Source of the DNA: Gordonia effusa NBRC 100432
Lineage (GTDB): Bacteria > Actinomycetota > Actinomycetes > Mycobacteriales > Mycobacteriaceae
Length of the DNA stretch: 60,303 nt
Assembly: GCF_000241305.1 (NCBI RefSeq)
Contig: NZ_BAEH01000081.1
Location: forward strand, 1 to 60,303
Direction: 5' to 3'
This document shows, piece after piece, positions 9,815 through 19,821 of this stretch (position 1 is its first letter; the number at the start of each line of letters is the position of its first letter). Below the pieces are notes generated by a model. The model made no database searches and was not told the origin of the DNA. It saw only the letters and a list, made by a program, of their open reading frames with translations. The translations under genes and the position numbers were made by a program.

Positions 9815-10780
9815 ATGCCTTCGACAGACCGTGCCGAACACCTCGTCGTGATTACCACCGGGGGCACCGTCGCGACCCGACAGACTTCGAAGGGCGCGGT
9901 ACCCCGGCTCGGCGGCGCCGAATTGATGACTCGAGCAGCAGGTAATGGCGACCTGCCACTACGTGTGGTCGACCTAATGTCTAAGGATTCGTCGGCGATG
10001 AGCGTCGATGATCAATTCCGCATCGCCGAGGCCGTACTGACCGCGTTAACCGACGAATCAGTACGAGGAGTCGTCGTCACGCACGGGACCGACACGATGG
10101 AGGAAATCACCTTTCTCGTCGACCTATATCTCGCTGGCCTGGACTCCCCTAGCCCGGTGATCTTCACCGGAGCGCAGTTCACCGACGACGCGCCAGAACC
10201 TGACGGTCCGGCCAATCTGTCCGCCGCATTGTCTTGTGCGGCAGATCCTTCCGCGCGGGGACGCGGCGTATTGGTCGCGATGGGCGGCACGGTGTGGCCC
10301 GCGCGTGGGCTATTCAAAATAAGTACGACGGATGTGCGCGCATTCGATGTCGTGCATCCAGGACTGGGCAGGCCGTCGGTTCCCCGCCCAGCTTCGGGCG
10401 CAGCCTCCCGGGTTGACCTGTTGTCGTTATACCCAGGAGTGAGTCCGGCACTTGTCGCCGGGGCGCTCGGGTCGGGCGTCGCCGGAATTGTGTTGTCCGC
10501 CAACGGTTCCGGCAACACTCATCCCGACATCACCGCGCAGGTGGCGCAGGCAACCGCGGCTGGCCTCGCCGTGGTCGTTAGCACCAGAGTCCCCTACGGC
10601 GAAGTGACCGCGACTTACGGCGGAGGCGGTGGTGCGGTAGACCTGGTCGATGCCGGCGCACTTGTGTCGAGCTGGCTGCGTGCGCCCCAGGCCCGAATGG
10701 CGTTGGTGGCGTTGCTATCCGCCGGTGCCGACCATGCCGAGATCGCCACGTTCTTCGCCGCTTCGGGTCCGACGGACTAG
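9815..10780 (+). CDS. ansA: L-asparaginase
   Basis: Hydrolyses L-asparagine to aspartate and ammonia. 321 residues, the usual length of bacterial type I/II enzymes. Both catalytic threonine signatures are present: TTGGTVAT near the N-terminus and THGTDTMEE around residue 85. There is no signal peptide, so the protein is probably cytoplasmic. ATG 9815 is preferred over the in-frame TTG at 9791. The gene converges on dinB with only 4 bp between stops. It matches Rv1538c in order. Confidence 0.92.
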   Translation: MPSTDRAEHLVVITTGGTVATRQTSKGAVPRLGGAELMTRAAGNGDLPLRVVDLMSKDSSAMSVDDQFRIAEAVLTALTDESVRGVVVTHGTDTMEEITFLVDLYLAGLDSPSPVIFTGAQFTDDAPEPDGPANLSAALSCAADPSARGRGVLVAMGGTVWPARGLFKISTTDVRAFDVVHPGLGRPSVPRPASGAASRVDLLSLYPGVSPALVAGALGSGVAGIVLSANGSGNTHPDITAQVAQATAAGLAVVVSTRVPYGEVTATYGGGGGAVDLVDAGALVSSWLRAPQARMALVALLSAGADHAEIATFFAASGPTD

Positions 10781-10784
10781 CCGG

Positions 10785-12176
10785 TCACCAGTCCAGACAA
10801 TCCAACGGATCTGCCCGGCGCAGTTCGTCGATGGGCAGCCGGAACGTTACCGCTCGGCCAGGACCGCTCGACCGAGTTTCGAAGCGAACGGTCACCACGC
10901 CGTGCCCGCTGCCCTGCACCCAACCATGTCCGTAGTCATCATGGACAACGTCGAGACCGGTGGGCCACAGTTCTTGTGACGCAACACGTTCGGCGTCAGC
11001 TGTCGCTTCGTCTACCGAGTCGGCATGTTCTGACGCCACCTGTTCGATGGTTGCGGTGCCACCATCGGCCTCTGACACACCGTTCGCCGTGTCGAAATCA
11101 AGCGAGAACTGTTCCACCGCGGTAAGTCCGGAGTATCCGACGCCGACTAGTCGAATCGGACCGATTTCCATCGGATCGAGCGCCAACCGCTGTGCGGCAG
11201 CGGTCAGCACTCCGACATCAATCGATGAACCAGGCAGCGTCGCCGACCGCGTGAGAATCGACATGTCGGACTTCTTCAGTTTGAGAACGATGGTCCGCGC
11301 GCCGCGACCGTCGGAGATCAGCCGCCGATGGGCATCGCCGGCAATTTTCGTGATCTCCCGGCGGAGCGTGGGTAGGTCGATAATGTCTTGCGCCAGTGTG
11401 GTTTCCGAACTTATCTGTTTGGCCGACGCACGTTCGGCGACCGGGCGGTCGTCGATTCCCTGCGCAAGCCGGTGCAATGCGGGTCCGATGGTCCCACCGA
11501 GTACCGACGACACCTCCACCGGCGACATCGCGGCAAGGTCACCGATGGTATCGATTCCCAACCGCGCCAACCGATCCCCGGACACCGGACCAATGCCCCA
11601 TAACTTGCGTACCGGCAACGCGTGCAGAAAGTCCAGTTCTCGTGACGGCGGAATCGCCATCACCCCATCGGGTTTGGCCATTCCGGAGGCGATCTTGGCG
11701 ATCTGTTTGCCACTACCGATGCCGACCGACGCGGTCAGCCCGACATCGGCGGTGATCCGCGCCCGCAGCCTCTCGGCGAATGCGACGACATCGGCGGCGG
11801 GGGCGTTGATCAACGACTCGGGTTCGCCGAACGCCTCGTCGAACGACAGCATCTCGATCGTCGGAATCTCTTGGCGCACAATACTGAAGACGCGTTCGCT
11901 GACCACGCGATAGACCGAGCCGCGCGGCGGCAAGACAACCGCCGACGACCCAACGAGTCGACGGGCTTGGTGCATCGGCATCGCCGACCGGGCGCCGAAT
12001 TTCCGCGCCGCATAACTCGCACCTGCCACTACCCCACGGCCACCGAGCCCGCCGACCAGAACCGGCCGCCCAGCCAGTGTCGGACGAGTCAGCTCCTCGA
12101 CCGAAGCGAAGAACGCGTCCATATCCAGATGCACAACCCAGCGAGGACTGCGCTGCGCCAGGTCGGAATTCACCAT
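10785..12176 (-). CDS. dinB: Y-family DNA polymerase IV
   Basis: Translesion DNA polymerase, 463 residues from ATG 12176 ([10 protein letters not shown]). The palm motifs [12 protein letters not shown] (first metal Asp) and [10 protein letters not shown] (Asp-Glu pair) are intact, followed by a helix-hairpin-helix ([17 protein letters not shown]) and the little-finger domain. A C-terminal extension of about 100 residues is typical of actinobacterial DinX (Rv1537). An in-frame start at 12221 would overlap the upstream oxidoreductase gene and is less likely. I see no LexA box in front of it. Confidence 0.94.
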   Translation of the reverse strand: MVNSDLAQRSPRWVVHLDMDAFFASVEELTRPTLAGRPVLVGGLGGRGVVAGASYAARKFGARSAMPMHQARRLVGSSAVVLPPRGSVYRVVSERVFSIVRQEIPTIEMLSFDEAFGEPESLINAPAADVVAFAERLRARITADVGLTASVGIGSGKQIAKIASGMAKPDGVMAIPPSRELDFLHALPVRKLWGIGPVSGDRLARLGIDTIGDLAAMSPVEVSSVLGGTIGPALHRLAQGIDDRPVAERASAKQISSETTLAQDIIDLPTLRREITKIAGDAHRRLISDGRGARTIVLKLKKSDMSILTRSATLPGSSIDVGVLTAAAQRLALDPMEIGPIRLVGVGYSGLTAVEQFSLDFDTANGVSEADGGTATIEQVASEHADSVDEATADAERVASQELWPTGLDVVHDDYGHGWVQGSGHGVVTVRFETRSSGPGRAVTFRLPIDELRRADPLDCLDW

Positions 12177-12201
12177 CCCATAATAGGTTCCGACCGTTCG
12201 C

Positions 12202-12666
12202 TCAAGAGGCGCTGGCGCCATTCACTTCGAATACCGGCAAGGCGTCGAGATTCGCGCGTAGCACCGATTCCTCCGACGTCGGCGTGAGGCCGGCGGGCAG
12301 GAAGCGCCCTACTTCCCAGCCCCAGCGGCGCAGATAGTCGGCGATGACCGCTGTCTTGACGTCGGCGTCGAGGGTCTCCACCAAGGTGACGGCGCGCTGT
12401 CGACGGCCACGTCGTAGAACCGCACCGGGATTTACCCGCGCGTTGCGCGACCACTGGGTGTTCCCGCGCGGCGAAACCAGATATTCGCGTCCGCCGTGCG
12501 AAATCGGGTTAACCGGGATGCGCTGCGCATTGCCGCTGACTCTCCCGTAGACGGTCAGACTCTGCGCTCCGGCCAGATTAATGCCACGGTCGGCGAGCCA
12601 ACGAACCGTCGAATTGAATAGCCGCTCAACAGGATTGGTATCGGAGTGGTAGTGGGTGATGGTCAT
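12202..12666 (-). CDS. deazaflavin (F420)-dependent nitroreductase-family protein
   Basis: 154 residues starting at ATG 12666 with GAGAGGA seven bases upstream. The sequence follows the Ddn/DUF385 split beta-barrel pattern: [18 protein letters not shown], then [19 protein letters not shown], where the Trp/Arg-Asn stretch normally meets the F420 phosphate. Members reduce quinones, nitro compounds or other electrophiles using reduced F420. The natural substrate is unknown. It is divergent from a TetR regulator whose operator-like palindromes lie in the shared promoter region, so drug- or redox-inducible control is plausible. Confidence 0.85.
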   Translation of the reverse strand: MTITHYHSDTNPVERLFNSTVRWLADRGINLAGAQSLTVYGRVSGNAQRIPVNPISHGGREYLVSPRGNTQWSRNARVNPGAVLRRGRRQRAVTLVETLDADVKTAVIADYLRRWGWEVGRFLPAGLTPTSEESVLRANLDALPVFEVNGASAS

Positions 12667-12700
12667 TGCGTTCCTCTCGGTGTCTTTCACTGATAAATGT

Positions 12701-12760
12701 GAGCACTGCTCTCGTATTGAGTATGCACGCCACCTCGCAGCAAAGCAAGAGCACCGCTCT
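12701..12760. promoter_or_regulatory. two operator-like palindromes in the divergent TetR/oxidoreductase promoter
   Basis: GAGCACTGCTC at 12701-12711 and AGAGCACCGCTCT at 12748-12760 share the form GAGC-N3-GCTC, with centres about 48 bp apart. They lie between the start codons of the divergent regulator and oxidoreductase genes. TetR proteins commonly bind such repeats beside their own genes. Binding here is inferred. Confidence 0.6.
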
Positions 12761-12782
12761 CTTTTGTGGCAGAATGCTGCGA

Positions 12783-13460
12783 ATGAGTAGTCGCGTCGCG
12801 AAACGGCAGGCCATCGAAGCCCAGATTCTCGATCTCGGGCGTACCCAATTGGCAACGGTTGGTGCGGCGGCATTGTCGCTGCGTGCCATCGCGCGCGAGT
12901 TGGGGATGGTGTCGTCGGCGATCTATCGATATGTCGAGAGTCGCGATGAGCTGCTGACTCGACTCGTCGTCGAGGCGTATGGCGAGTTGGGCGACGCGGT
13001 TGACGCTGCCGTGTCGAAGACGACAGATGTTCCGCGCGAACGGGTTTACGTTTTGGCCAACGCGTTTCGCGATTGGTCGATCGCGAACACCGCACAGTTC
13101 GCATTGCTCTACGGCTCACCGGTGCCGGGGTATCACGCCCCGGCCGAACGCACCGTCGAGCCGGGTACGCGGGTGATGCGCACGTTAATCGGCACGTTGG
13201 CCCAAGCCGCCGTAGTCGGCGAGCTCGCGGTGTCCGGCGACGTCGACGCCGAACTGACCCACGATCTGGCAGCGGTGCGCGCCGAGGTCGGCGTCGAACT
13301 CGACGACGCGGGGCTGGTCTTCGCGGTGTCGCTCTGGACGTGGCTGATCGGCGCGGTCAGCCAAGAGATCTTTGGCGGATTCGGCTCCGATACCTTCAGC
13401 GCGCCAGCGCTGCTCTTTGACGCACAGTTGCGTCAGCGGCTTGACGGGACGTCAGGATAG
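12783..13460 (+). CDS. TetR/AcrR-family transcriptional regulator
   Basis: 225 residues from ATG 12783; an ATG nine bases upstream is also possible. The N-terminal helix-turn-helix is clear: AALSLRAIARELGMVSSAIYRYVESRDELL at residues 30-60 in the usual TetR spacing. The C-terminal ligand/dimer domain has the WHG-like pattern of TetR_C proteins (FRDWSIANTAQFALLYGSPVPGY). It probably represses itself and the divergent F420-family oxidoreductase through the palindromes between them. The ligand is unknown. Confidence 0.88.
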   Translation: MSSRVAKRQAIEAQILDLGRTQLATVGAAALSLRAIARELGMVSSAIYRYVESRDELLTRLVVEAYGELGDAVDAAVSKTTDVPRERVYVLANAFRDWSIANTAQFALLYGSPVPGYHAPAERTVEPGTRVMRTLIGTLAQAAVVGELAVSGDVDAELTHDLAAVRAEVGVELDDAGLVFAVSLWTWLIGAVSQEIFGGFGSDTFSAPALLFDAQLRQRLDGTSG

Positions 13461-13498
13461 ATGGTTGGCCGTCAGCGCCTCCGGCTTACGCCGCAACG

Positions 13499-13766
13499 TC
13501 GGCTCACGGCGTCTCGATACACCAGCTCGCACGCTCACTTCGGCACTCGACGATCCGAGATAGGCACCCCACAAACAAACCGACTGATCGCCCCGACCAC
13601 CGTCGATCGTCGAGTGCCGCGACGAGCCTGCGAGACGCGGTGTATCGAGACGTGGCAAGACGACCTCACCAACCCAACCACCACCGGTCACGTCAACAAC
13701 GTCGACTCACGGCGTCTCGATACACCAAAGCTCGCAAGCTCACTTCGGCACTCGACGATCCGAGAT
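13499..13766. repeat. three REP-like elements filling the gap between tetR and ileS
   Basis: Elements at 13499-13561 and 13700-13766 are near-identical direct copies (CTCACGGCGTCTCGATACACC ... GGCACTCGACGATCCGAGAT). A third at 13606-13653 lies inverted between them (TCGTCGAGTGCCGC ... GGTGTATCGAGAC). The whole 309-bp gap contains nothing else I can identify. The last copy abuts the ileS stop. Confidence 0.85.
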
Positions 13767-13769
13767 GAT

Positions 13770-16700
13770 CTATACCTTGCTCACGTCCGCACTTACGCCG
13801 TCGCCCAGTTCTACCGATCCCGGCGCACCGGTCGCCACGTCAAAGGTGGTTGCCAGCACCTCGCCCGCGATCAGCTGTGCGTGCGCCCGAGCCCAGTCAA
13901 CGCGCTCGGCGGGAACGACCAATCGCACCGCGATCCGATCGGACACCTCCAAGCCCAGGTTCCGGCGTGCGTCCTGAAGTTCGCGGACGCGATCTTTGGC
14001 CCACCCTTCGGCTTCCAACTCCGGTGTAACCGCTGTGTCGAGGACCACGAGGCCGCCGCCACCTGGCAACTCCGCGGTCGAATCCGGCTCGGCAGCAACA
14101 AGTTTGCGCGTGTACTCACCGTCGACGAGATCGATGCCGCCAGCGGTAACCACTTCGGTTCCGTCATCGCTGGTCGAGACTGACCAGTCGCCAGCCTTGA
14201 CCGCCTTGATCACCTTCTGGACATCCTTGCCCAACCGCGGCCCGGCCGCCCGTGCGTTTACCGACAATTCGACGCGACCGAATGCGTCCGCGTCGTCACT
14301 CAGTGTCACCGATTTCACGTTCATCTCGTCGGCGATCAAGTCGGTGTACGAGCGAAGACGATCTGCCGTCGGCGACGCGATTGTCAAGCCCGGCAACGGA
14401 AGTCGCACGCGCAACTTGTTGGCCTTACGAACGCTCGACGTCGTCGAACACACCGCCTGCACCTCGTCCATCGCGGCAACCAAATCCGCGTCCGCGGGCA
14501 GATCGTCAGAAGACGGCCAATCGGTGAGATGTACCGAACGCTCGCCGGTCAAGCCACGCCACATCGCTTCGGTGGCAAGAGGCAGCAGCGGAGCGGCCAA
14601 CCGTGCCGCCACTTCCAATACGGTGTACAGCGTGTCGAAAGCATCTGGGTCGGCATCCTGTCCGCCCCAGAACCGCGAACGCGACCGTCGCACATACCAA
14701 TTCGTCAACGACTCACAGAATTGCCGGAACGACTCACATGCCCCGGCGATGTCGTAGACGTCAAGTGCCTCGGTCATCTCGTCGCGGGTGACGGCGAGCT
14801 TCGCGAGGATGTACCGATCGAGCACATTCGTCGAGTCGGTACGCCATACCGCGGGCCGCTCAGCGTAGAGCTGAAGGAAGCTATAGGCGTTCCACAGCGG
14901 CAACAGCGCTTGCCGCACCCCCTCGCGGATGCCACGTTCGGTCACGACCAAGTTTCCGCCACGCAGGATCGGTGACGCCATCAGGAACCAGCGCATCGCG
15001 TCGGACCCGTCCCGGTCGAACACCTCGTTGACGTCGGGATAGTTACGCTTGGACTTGGACATCTTCTGTCCGTCATCACCCAACACAATTCCGTGTGCCG
15101 CAACGTTTTTGAACGCCGGACGATCGAACAGCGCAGTCGAGAGCACGTGCAGGTTGTAGAACCAGCCACGCGTCTGCCCGTTGTATTCGACGATGAAATC
15201 ACCCGGGTTGTGCGCGATTTCACCAGCCGCACCGCCGTCGAACCAGTCCCGGTTCTCGAACGGGTAATGCACCTGAGCGAATGGCATCGAGCCAGATTCG
15301 AACCAGCAGTCGAGGACCTCCGGCACCCGCCGCATAGTCGAATTACCGCTCGGATCATCGGGATTCGGCCGCACCAAATCATCGATATACGGCCGGTGCA
15401 AGTTCGTCGGCCGCACGCCGAAGTCACGTTCGAGTTCGTCGAGCGACCCATACACGTCGATCCGCGGATAGTCGGGATCATCCGATACCCACACCGGGAT
15501 CGGCGCACCCCAGTAGCGGTTACGGCTGATATTCCAATCTCTCGCGCCCTCAAGCCATTTGCCGAACTGTCCGTCGCGGATATGCGATGGCACCCAATTG
15601 ATCTGCTTGTTGAGTTCGAGCATCCGATCCTTGATCGGCGCCACCGCGACAAACCAGGACGGCACCGCCATATAGATGAGCGGCTGTCCCGACCGCCACG
15701 AATGCGGGTAGGAATGCTCGATAGTCTCGTGGCGCAGAATACGGCCAGATGCCTTGAGATCCTTGATGATCACCGGGTTGGCATCGAACACCATCAGGCC
15801 CTCGTACGGCGGCACCTGCGAGGTGAACCTGCCGCCCGGGTCCAGTGGCTGCACTACGTCGATGGCGTTGGCGGTGGCCAGATCCATATCCTCTTCACCG
15901 AATGCGGGCGCGAGGTGAACGACACCGGTGCCACTGTCGGTGGTTACATAATCGGCCAACAGAATCCGGTGCGAATTCGGGTGTCCGACAAAGAAATCGA
16001 ATGGCGGCAGATAGTGCACGTCGGCAAGCTGATCGCCCTGGTAGGTGCTGATGATCTCGACCTCGCCCAGTTCTCGCGCGTACGCGCCGAGCAACGCCTT
16101 CGCCAACAGGTATTCCTGACCGTCGCTGCCACGTACGTGTGCATACTCGACGTCGGGATTCACCGCGATCGCCAAGTTCGACGGCAGCGTCCACGGGGTG
16201 GTGGTCCAGATGAGCGCGTTCACACCGTTTAGCGCCGCGAGATTCGAATCAGGACCGATCACCAGCGGCATTCGGACCGTCACCGCCGGGTCCTGGCGCA
16301 TCCGGTAGGCGTCGTCGAGCTTAGATTCTTGGTTGCTTAGCGGCGTCTGCTCATACCAGCTATATGGCAGCACGCGGTAGCCCTGATAGATCAAGCCTTT
16401 GTTGTGCAGTTCCTTGAAAGCCCACATCACCGACTCCATGAAGTCGAGATCGAGGGTCTTATAGTCATTGTCGAAATCGACCCAACGTGCCTGGCGCGTC
16501 ACATAATTGCGCCATTCCCCGGTGTAGCGCAGCACCGAGTCGCGGCAGAAGTCATTGAACTTCTCCACGCCCATCGTCTCGATCTCCGACTTATCGGTGA
16601 TCCCCAACTGGCGCTCAGCCTCTAGCTCAGCGGGCAAACCATGTGTGTCCCAACCGAATCGGCGCTCCACACGTTTGCCGCGCATCGTCTGGAAACGCGG

Positions 16701-17054
16701 CACGAGATCTTTGACATAGCCGGTGAGCAGGTGGCCGTAATGCGGCAGGCCATTGGCGAACGGCGGACCGTCGTAGAAGACGAACTCCTCGGCTGGCTCA
16801 GTTGTATCACTCGGCCCGCTCGCTACGCTCCCGGCGCCTGTATCACTCGGCCCGCTCGCTACGCGATTCTGGATAGAGGCCGCGAAGGTCTGATCGTCAT
16901 CCCAATAGTCAAGAACGATCTTCTCGACGTCGGGGAAACGTGGCGCACCTCGACCGGTTCCGCCGGTCATATCGACGATCGGATATACGTGACCGACACC
17001 GGCTTCGACCGACTGCGACGGGTCGCCCTGGGATGTGCTGGGTTCGCTACTCAT
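13770..17054 (-). CDS. ileS: isoleucyl-tRNA synthetase
   Basis: Class I aminoacyl-tRNA synthetase charging tRNA-Ile, 1094 residues. The HIGH-type motif is in LPHYGHLL near residue 105 and KMSKS in [14 protein letters not shown] near residue 664. The CP1 editing domain lies between, and the tRNA-binding C-terminus is of the long (eukaryote-like, IleS2) form. An Ala/Ser/Gly-rich insert at about residues 64-85 comes from a duplicated 25-bp repeat in the DNA and is foreign to the family. ATG 17054 has GGAGG seven bases before it. Expression is controlled by the T-box leader directly upstream. It matches Rv1536. Confidence 0.97.
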   Translation of the reverse strand: MSSEPSTSQGDPSQSVEAGVGHVYPIVDMTGGTGRGAPRFPDVEKIVLDYWDDDQTFAASIQNRVASGPSDTGAGSVASGPSDTTEPAEEFVFYDGPPFANGLPHYGHLLTGYVKDLVPRFQTMRGKRVERRFGWDTHGLPAELEAERQLGITDKSEIETMGVEKFNDFCRDSVLRYTGEWRNYVTRQARWVDFDNDYKTLDLDFMESVMWAFKELHNKGLIYQGYRVLPYSWYEQTPLSNQESKLDDAYRMRQDPAVTVRMPLVIGPDSNLAALNGVNALIWTTTPWTLPSNLAIAVNPDVEYAHVRGSDGQEYLLAKALLGAYARELGEVEIISTYQGDQLADVHYLPPFDFFVGHPNSHRILLADYVTTDSGTGVVHLAPAFGEEDMDLATANAIDVVQPLDPGGRFTSQVPPYEGLMVFDANPVIIKDLKASGRILRHETIEHSYPHSWRSGQPLIYMAVPSWFVAVAPIKDRMLELNKQINWVPSHIRDGQFGKWLEGARDWNISRNRYWGAPIPVWVSDDPDYPRIDVYGSLDELERDFGVRPTNLHRPYIDDLVRPNPDDPSGNSTMRRVPEVLDCWFESGSMPFAQVHYPFENRDWFDGGAAGEIAHNPGDFIVEYNGQTRGWFYNLHVLSTALFDRPAFKNVAAHGIVLGDDGQKMSKSKRNYPDVNEVFDRDGSDAMRWFLMASPILRGGNLVVTERGIREGVRQALLPLWNAYSFLQLYAERPAVWRTDSTNVLDRYILAKLAVTRDEMTEALDVYDIAGACESFRQFCESLTNWYVRRSRSRFWGGQDADPDAFDTLYTVLEVAARLAAPLLPLATEAMWRGLTGERSVHLTDWPSSDDLPADADLVAAMDEVQAVCSTTSSVRKANKLRVRLPLPGLTIASPTADRLRSYTDLIADEMNVKSVTLSDDADAFGRVELSVNARAAGPRLGKDVQKVIKAVKAGDWSVSTSDDGTEVVTAGGIDLVDGEYTRKLVAAEPDSTAELPGGGGLVVLDTAVTPELEAEGWAKDRVRELQDARRNLGLEVSDRIAVRLVVPAERVDWARAHAQLIAGEVLATTFDVATGAPGSVELGDGVSADVSKV
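16803..16863. repeat. 25-bp perfect direct repeat inside ileS
   Basis: Positions 16803-16827 and 16839-16863 are identical over 25 bases at a 36-bp interval. They keep the reading frame and add VASGPSDT twice to IleS, joined by GAGS. The motif core (GTAGCGAGC on the coding strand) resembles the short GCGAGC-type repeats found elsewhere in the window. Confidence 0.88.
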
Positions 17055-17280
17055 GTTTCCTCCGTGCCGAAATCATCTCTGGCACGGGGACGCCGATCCC
17101 TCCGGATCAGCGCGGTACCACCCCGCTTGCATCGTGTCGATGCCTCTCTGCGATGCCGGCGCAACCGCCGAAATCGAGTGGCTATAACGGGCCACGCCCG
17201 CTCGGGTCTACTGGTCCGACACCCTACGGCGTCGAATTTTCTTCCGAGTGCTCCCCGGTGATAGCCGGATCAACGCGCAT
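17055..17280 (-). promoter_or_regulatory. T-box riboswitch leader of ileS (ultrashort stem I type)
   Basis: The leader reads toward ileS. It carries the conserved T-box bulge GGGGTGGTACCGCG (within 17111-17128), which pairs with the tRNA acceptor end. Upstream is a short stem I with GGCTATCACCGGGGAGC, where ATC at 17262-17260 is the isoleucine specifier. Near the gene, CCGTGCC (17087-17081) and GGCACGG (17068-17062) form a hairpin that overlaps the GGAGG ribosome site. This fits translational control: uncharged tRNA-Ile frees the ribosome site. Actinobacterial ileS leaders of this class are known. Confidence 0.93.
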
Positions 17281-17303
17281 GAAACTCTGCTACAAGTGTG
17301 CCA

Positions 17304-18182
17304 CTACTCCGGCGGCGGATGCCAATTGGGATCGAGTGGGTCGAACTTCGGCTTATTCGATGCGACTGCGGCATTCGAGTCGTCACTGGCGTCCCGGTGC
17401 CGTGAGCGTGTCACCGACGGACGCGGGTGCATCGTCGAGCCGTCAGGATGCTGATCGGACCGCTGGCCGGTTGACCCAGTCCCCGGAACCGACGTCGACC
17501 AATTCGACGACGCTGAGTCCAACCGCACGTGCTCGTCATACCGAGGCCGGGCCGGCGTGATCGAGGACTCCCAACGAACTCCCGACCCCCCGAAACCCGG
17601 TGCGGATTCCACCCGGGGCACCGGACCGGTGTCGGCGTCATCGGCCCGCGGCTGTGGTGCTGCCGGTTGTGATGTGGTGGACGGCGACTCGAATTTGCCG
17701 CTGGTGGCGGCCACGTAGTCGGTAAACGTTCCTTCGGCAGCCGGGGCGCTCGTCTGAGCAGCGAGCTGCGCGGCCTGCGAACTGGGTTGCGGTATCCCGG
17801 AGATCGGTGCGGCGTCACCCTCGGGTATCGGCGGTTGAGCCCGTCGCACGACGCTGGGAGTTGAGGCCGGAACATCGGCAATCGGCTCATCGGCCGACAG
17901 AGCGGCTACCTTGGGACCATCACGTCGGACGATCGGGTTCTGATTCGTCGACTCCCGGTCCGGTTGCGAGTCGCCCTTCGCCGGGACATCCGTTGCCGAC
18001 TTGTCCGATGCCAGGCCAGCCTTGGCAGCTCGGCCTGAGCGAAGCACGTCGGCTACCAAAAGACCGACACCGATCAGGCAGACGACGATACAAGCGATCG
18101 CCAAAGCTACCTGACCGGTGATCAGACCCACTACCAGAAGCGCGAACCCGATAAGGGTCGTCCCAATGGCTAGTGACAGCAC
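17304..18182 (-). CDS. membrane protein with long disordered Pro/Ser-rich tail
   Basis: 292 residues from GTG 18182, 12 bp after the wag31 stop and so probably in its transcript. Two membrane helices occupy residues 1-20 and 25-47. The remaining 240 residues are low-complexity Ser/Pro/Ala/Gln sequence without recognisable domains, ending LDPNWHPPPE. The position between wag31 and ileS corresponds to the Rv2144c membrane protein of M. tuberculosis, which is much shorter. The tail could bind division partners, but this is a guess. Confidence 0.75.
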   Translation of the reverse strand: MLSLAIGTTLIGFALLVVGLITGQVALAIACIVVCLIGVGLLVADVLRSGRAAKAGLASDKSATDVPAKGDSQPDRESTNQNPIVRRDGPKVAALSADEPIADVPASTPSVVRRAQPPIPEGDAAPISGIPQPSSQAAQLAAQTSAPAAEGTFTDYVAATSGKFESPSTTSQPAAPQPRADDADTGPVPRVESAPGFGGSGVRWESSITPARPRYDEHVRLDSASSNWSTSVPGTGSTGQRSDQHPDGSTMHPRPSVTRSRHRDASDDSNAAVASNKPKFDPLDPNWHPPPE

Positions 18183-18194
18183 GAGAAGAGAACC

Positions 18195-19037
18195 TTAGTT
18201 CTTGGTGAAGTTCTGGTAGCCGCCGCCGTTGTTGTTGCCAGCGTCCGAGCCGTACGACTCGTTGCGAGTACCTTCCACCGGGGCCGCGCTGCCGCGCTGC
18301 TGCAACTCTTCGAGCTGCGACTCCAGATACGTCTTCAGACGTGTCCGGTACTCGCGCTCATAAGTCTTGAGCTGTTCGATCCTGCCCTCCAGCACACCGC
18401 GCTGCTGGTTGATGGTGCCCATGATCTCACTGTGCTTACGCTCAGCGTCGGACTGCAGAGCTTCCGAGCGCTCCTGCGCCTGGCGCAACTGAGCTTCCGA
18501 ACGGGTCTGTGCGTCGGCGAGGATCGCCTCCGAACGCTGACGAGCGTCAGCCAAGAGCGCATCGGCCTTGGTCTGCGCGTCGCCGACCATCGCATCGGCA
18601 CGGGTCCGAGCGTCGGCCAGCAAGGTATCGGCCTCGGTCCGGGCGTTCGACGTCACGCGATCCGCGGTGTCCTGAGCCAGCGCGAGGACGCGCGCGGCAC
18701 GCACATTGGTCTCATCCCCGACGGGAGCCTGCTGCTGCGGTGGTGCAGCGGCGAACTGTGGCTCGGGAGCTGGCGCCGGGGCAGCGAATACCTGCGTGCG
18801 TTCTTCGGCTGCCGGTGCTGCCGGAGCTGCGGCTGGTGCTCCAGAACGCGCTGCCGCGAGGTCACCCTCGAGTTCGTCGACGCGCGCTTTGAGATCGGTG
18901 TTCTCTTCGATTAGACGCGCGAGTTCCGCCTCGACGAAGTCGAGGAACTGATCGACCTCATCTTCGTTGTAACCGCGCTTGCCGATCGGCGGTTTACTGA
19001 ACGCGACGTTGTGCACATCAGCTGGTGTCAGCCGCAT
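18195..19037 (-). CDS. wag31: DivIVA-family polar growth protein Wag31
   Basis: 280-residue coiled-coil scaffold that marks cell poles and directs peptidoglycan synthesis in Mycobacteriales. The N-terminal DivIVA membrane-binding domain is well conserved ([32 protein letters not shown]). An Ala/Pro/Gln-rich linker (residues 65-110) precedes a long coiled coil rich in ADARTRADA and [14 protein letters not shown] heptads. It stands at the end of the dcw region after yggT with a 414-bp upstream gap, so it likely has its own promoter. Matches Rv2145c. Confidence 0.97.
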   Translation of the reverse strand: MRLTPADVHNVAFSKPPIGKRGYNEDEVDQFLDFVEAELARLIEENTDLKARVDELEGDLAAARSGAPAAAPAAPAAEERTQVFAAPAPAPEPQFAAAPPQQQAPVGDETNVRAARVLALAQDTADRVTSNARTEADTLLADARTRADAMVGDAQTKADALLADARQRSEAILADAQTRSEAQLRQAQERSEALQSDAERKHSEIMGTINQQRGVLEGRIEQLKTYEREYRTRLKTYLESQLEELQQRGSAAPVEGTRNESYGSDAGNNNGGGYQNFTKN

Positions 19038-19451
19038 GGTCGGTTCCCCTTAATCTTTGGTTCGAGCGTTTCTACTTGTGGGTCGAGCACTGAACTCTGC
19101 ACATTGGCTCGAGACTGTTGCCTACACGTGACCTTCACTCTGTCACATGTCTGATCGAGGCTCGTCGCCGCAGTCACTTTGAGTTCAAATCCGTAACTAG
19201 CGTCCTATCCTGTCACATCAATACCGTTGGTCGCACCCGGTCGATGCGCTCTCGCAACTTAATATTCGCCAAACAATGACAATCAACGTTACGTCAGTGA
19301 GATGGCGGCGACTAGTTAAGGATCGGTGTGATCGATTGATCAGCCACCCAAAAATCTGGTTTCACCTGCAGATATGCCAAAGATTTCGAAGAATGACAAT
19401 AAAGTAATTCAACAAAATGCCACTAATGTGATTATCGACGCAAAGAACTTT
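19038..19451. other. 414-bp gap between yggT and wag31, partly AT-rich
   Basis: Contains the presumed wag31 promoter, which I cannot place precisely. A small palindrome TGATC-GATT-GATCA lies at 19329-19342. Positions about 19371-19475, reaching into the end of yggT, are only about one-third G+C by hand count, far below the surrounding DNA. No convincing gene, terminator or repeat seen. Confidence 0.6.
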
Positions 19452-19742
19452 TTACATAATTTGGTTTTTTGCGAGTTGGTAACCCACAATCGCCACGATC
19501 ATCACCAGCATCAGCGACAGATCGAGGCGCACCGGCCCGAGTGGCAACGGCGGGATGAGTCGACGGAGCAACTTGATCGGCGGGTCGGTAACGGTGAAGA
19601 CCGCTTCGATGAAAATCACCGCGACGCCCTTGGGACGCCAGTCCCGGGCGAATGAGCGCACCAACTCCACGACCAGACGGCCCAACAGGAGCAGCCAGTA
19701 CACGAAGAATGCGTAAGCGAGAATTGTCCAGAATATCGTCAC
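19452..19742 (-). CDS. YggT-family membrane protein
   Basis: 96 residues with two hydrophobic helices at about residues 5-27 and 70-90 (LSLMLVMIVAIVGYQLAKNQ) separated by the conserved YggT loop DPPIKLLRRLIPPLPLG. Role unknown, but the gene sits with sepF and wag31 across Actinobacteria and probably supports division or envelope assembly. Follows sepF by 79 bp. Matches Rv2146c. Confidence 0.92.
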   Translation of the reverse strand: MTIFWTILAYAFFVYWLLLLGRLVVELVRSFARDWRPKGVAVIFIEAVFTVTDPPIKLLRRLIPPLPLGPVRLDLSLMLVMIVAIVGYQLAKNQIM

Positions 19743-19821
19743 TACACCACTGTGCCCGATAGTCGCGCACTACCGCTCGCCGGGTGCGGAACGACTATCT
19801 CCGGCACCTCGGCTCGCGTGG

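Noticed and set aside
19374..19655. Plus-strand frame beginning MPKISKNDNK in the AT-rich gap
   Set aside because: No ribosome site, and most of it is antisense to yggT with His/Arg-rich shadow composition.
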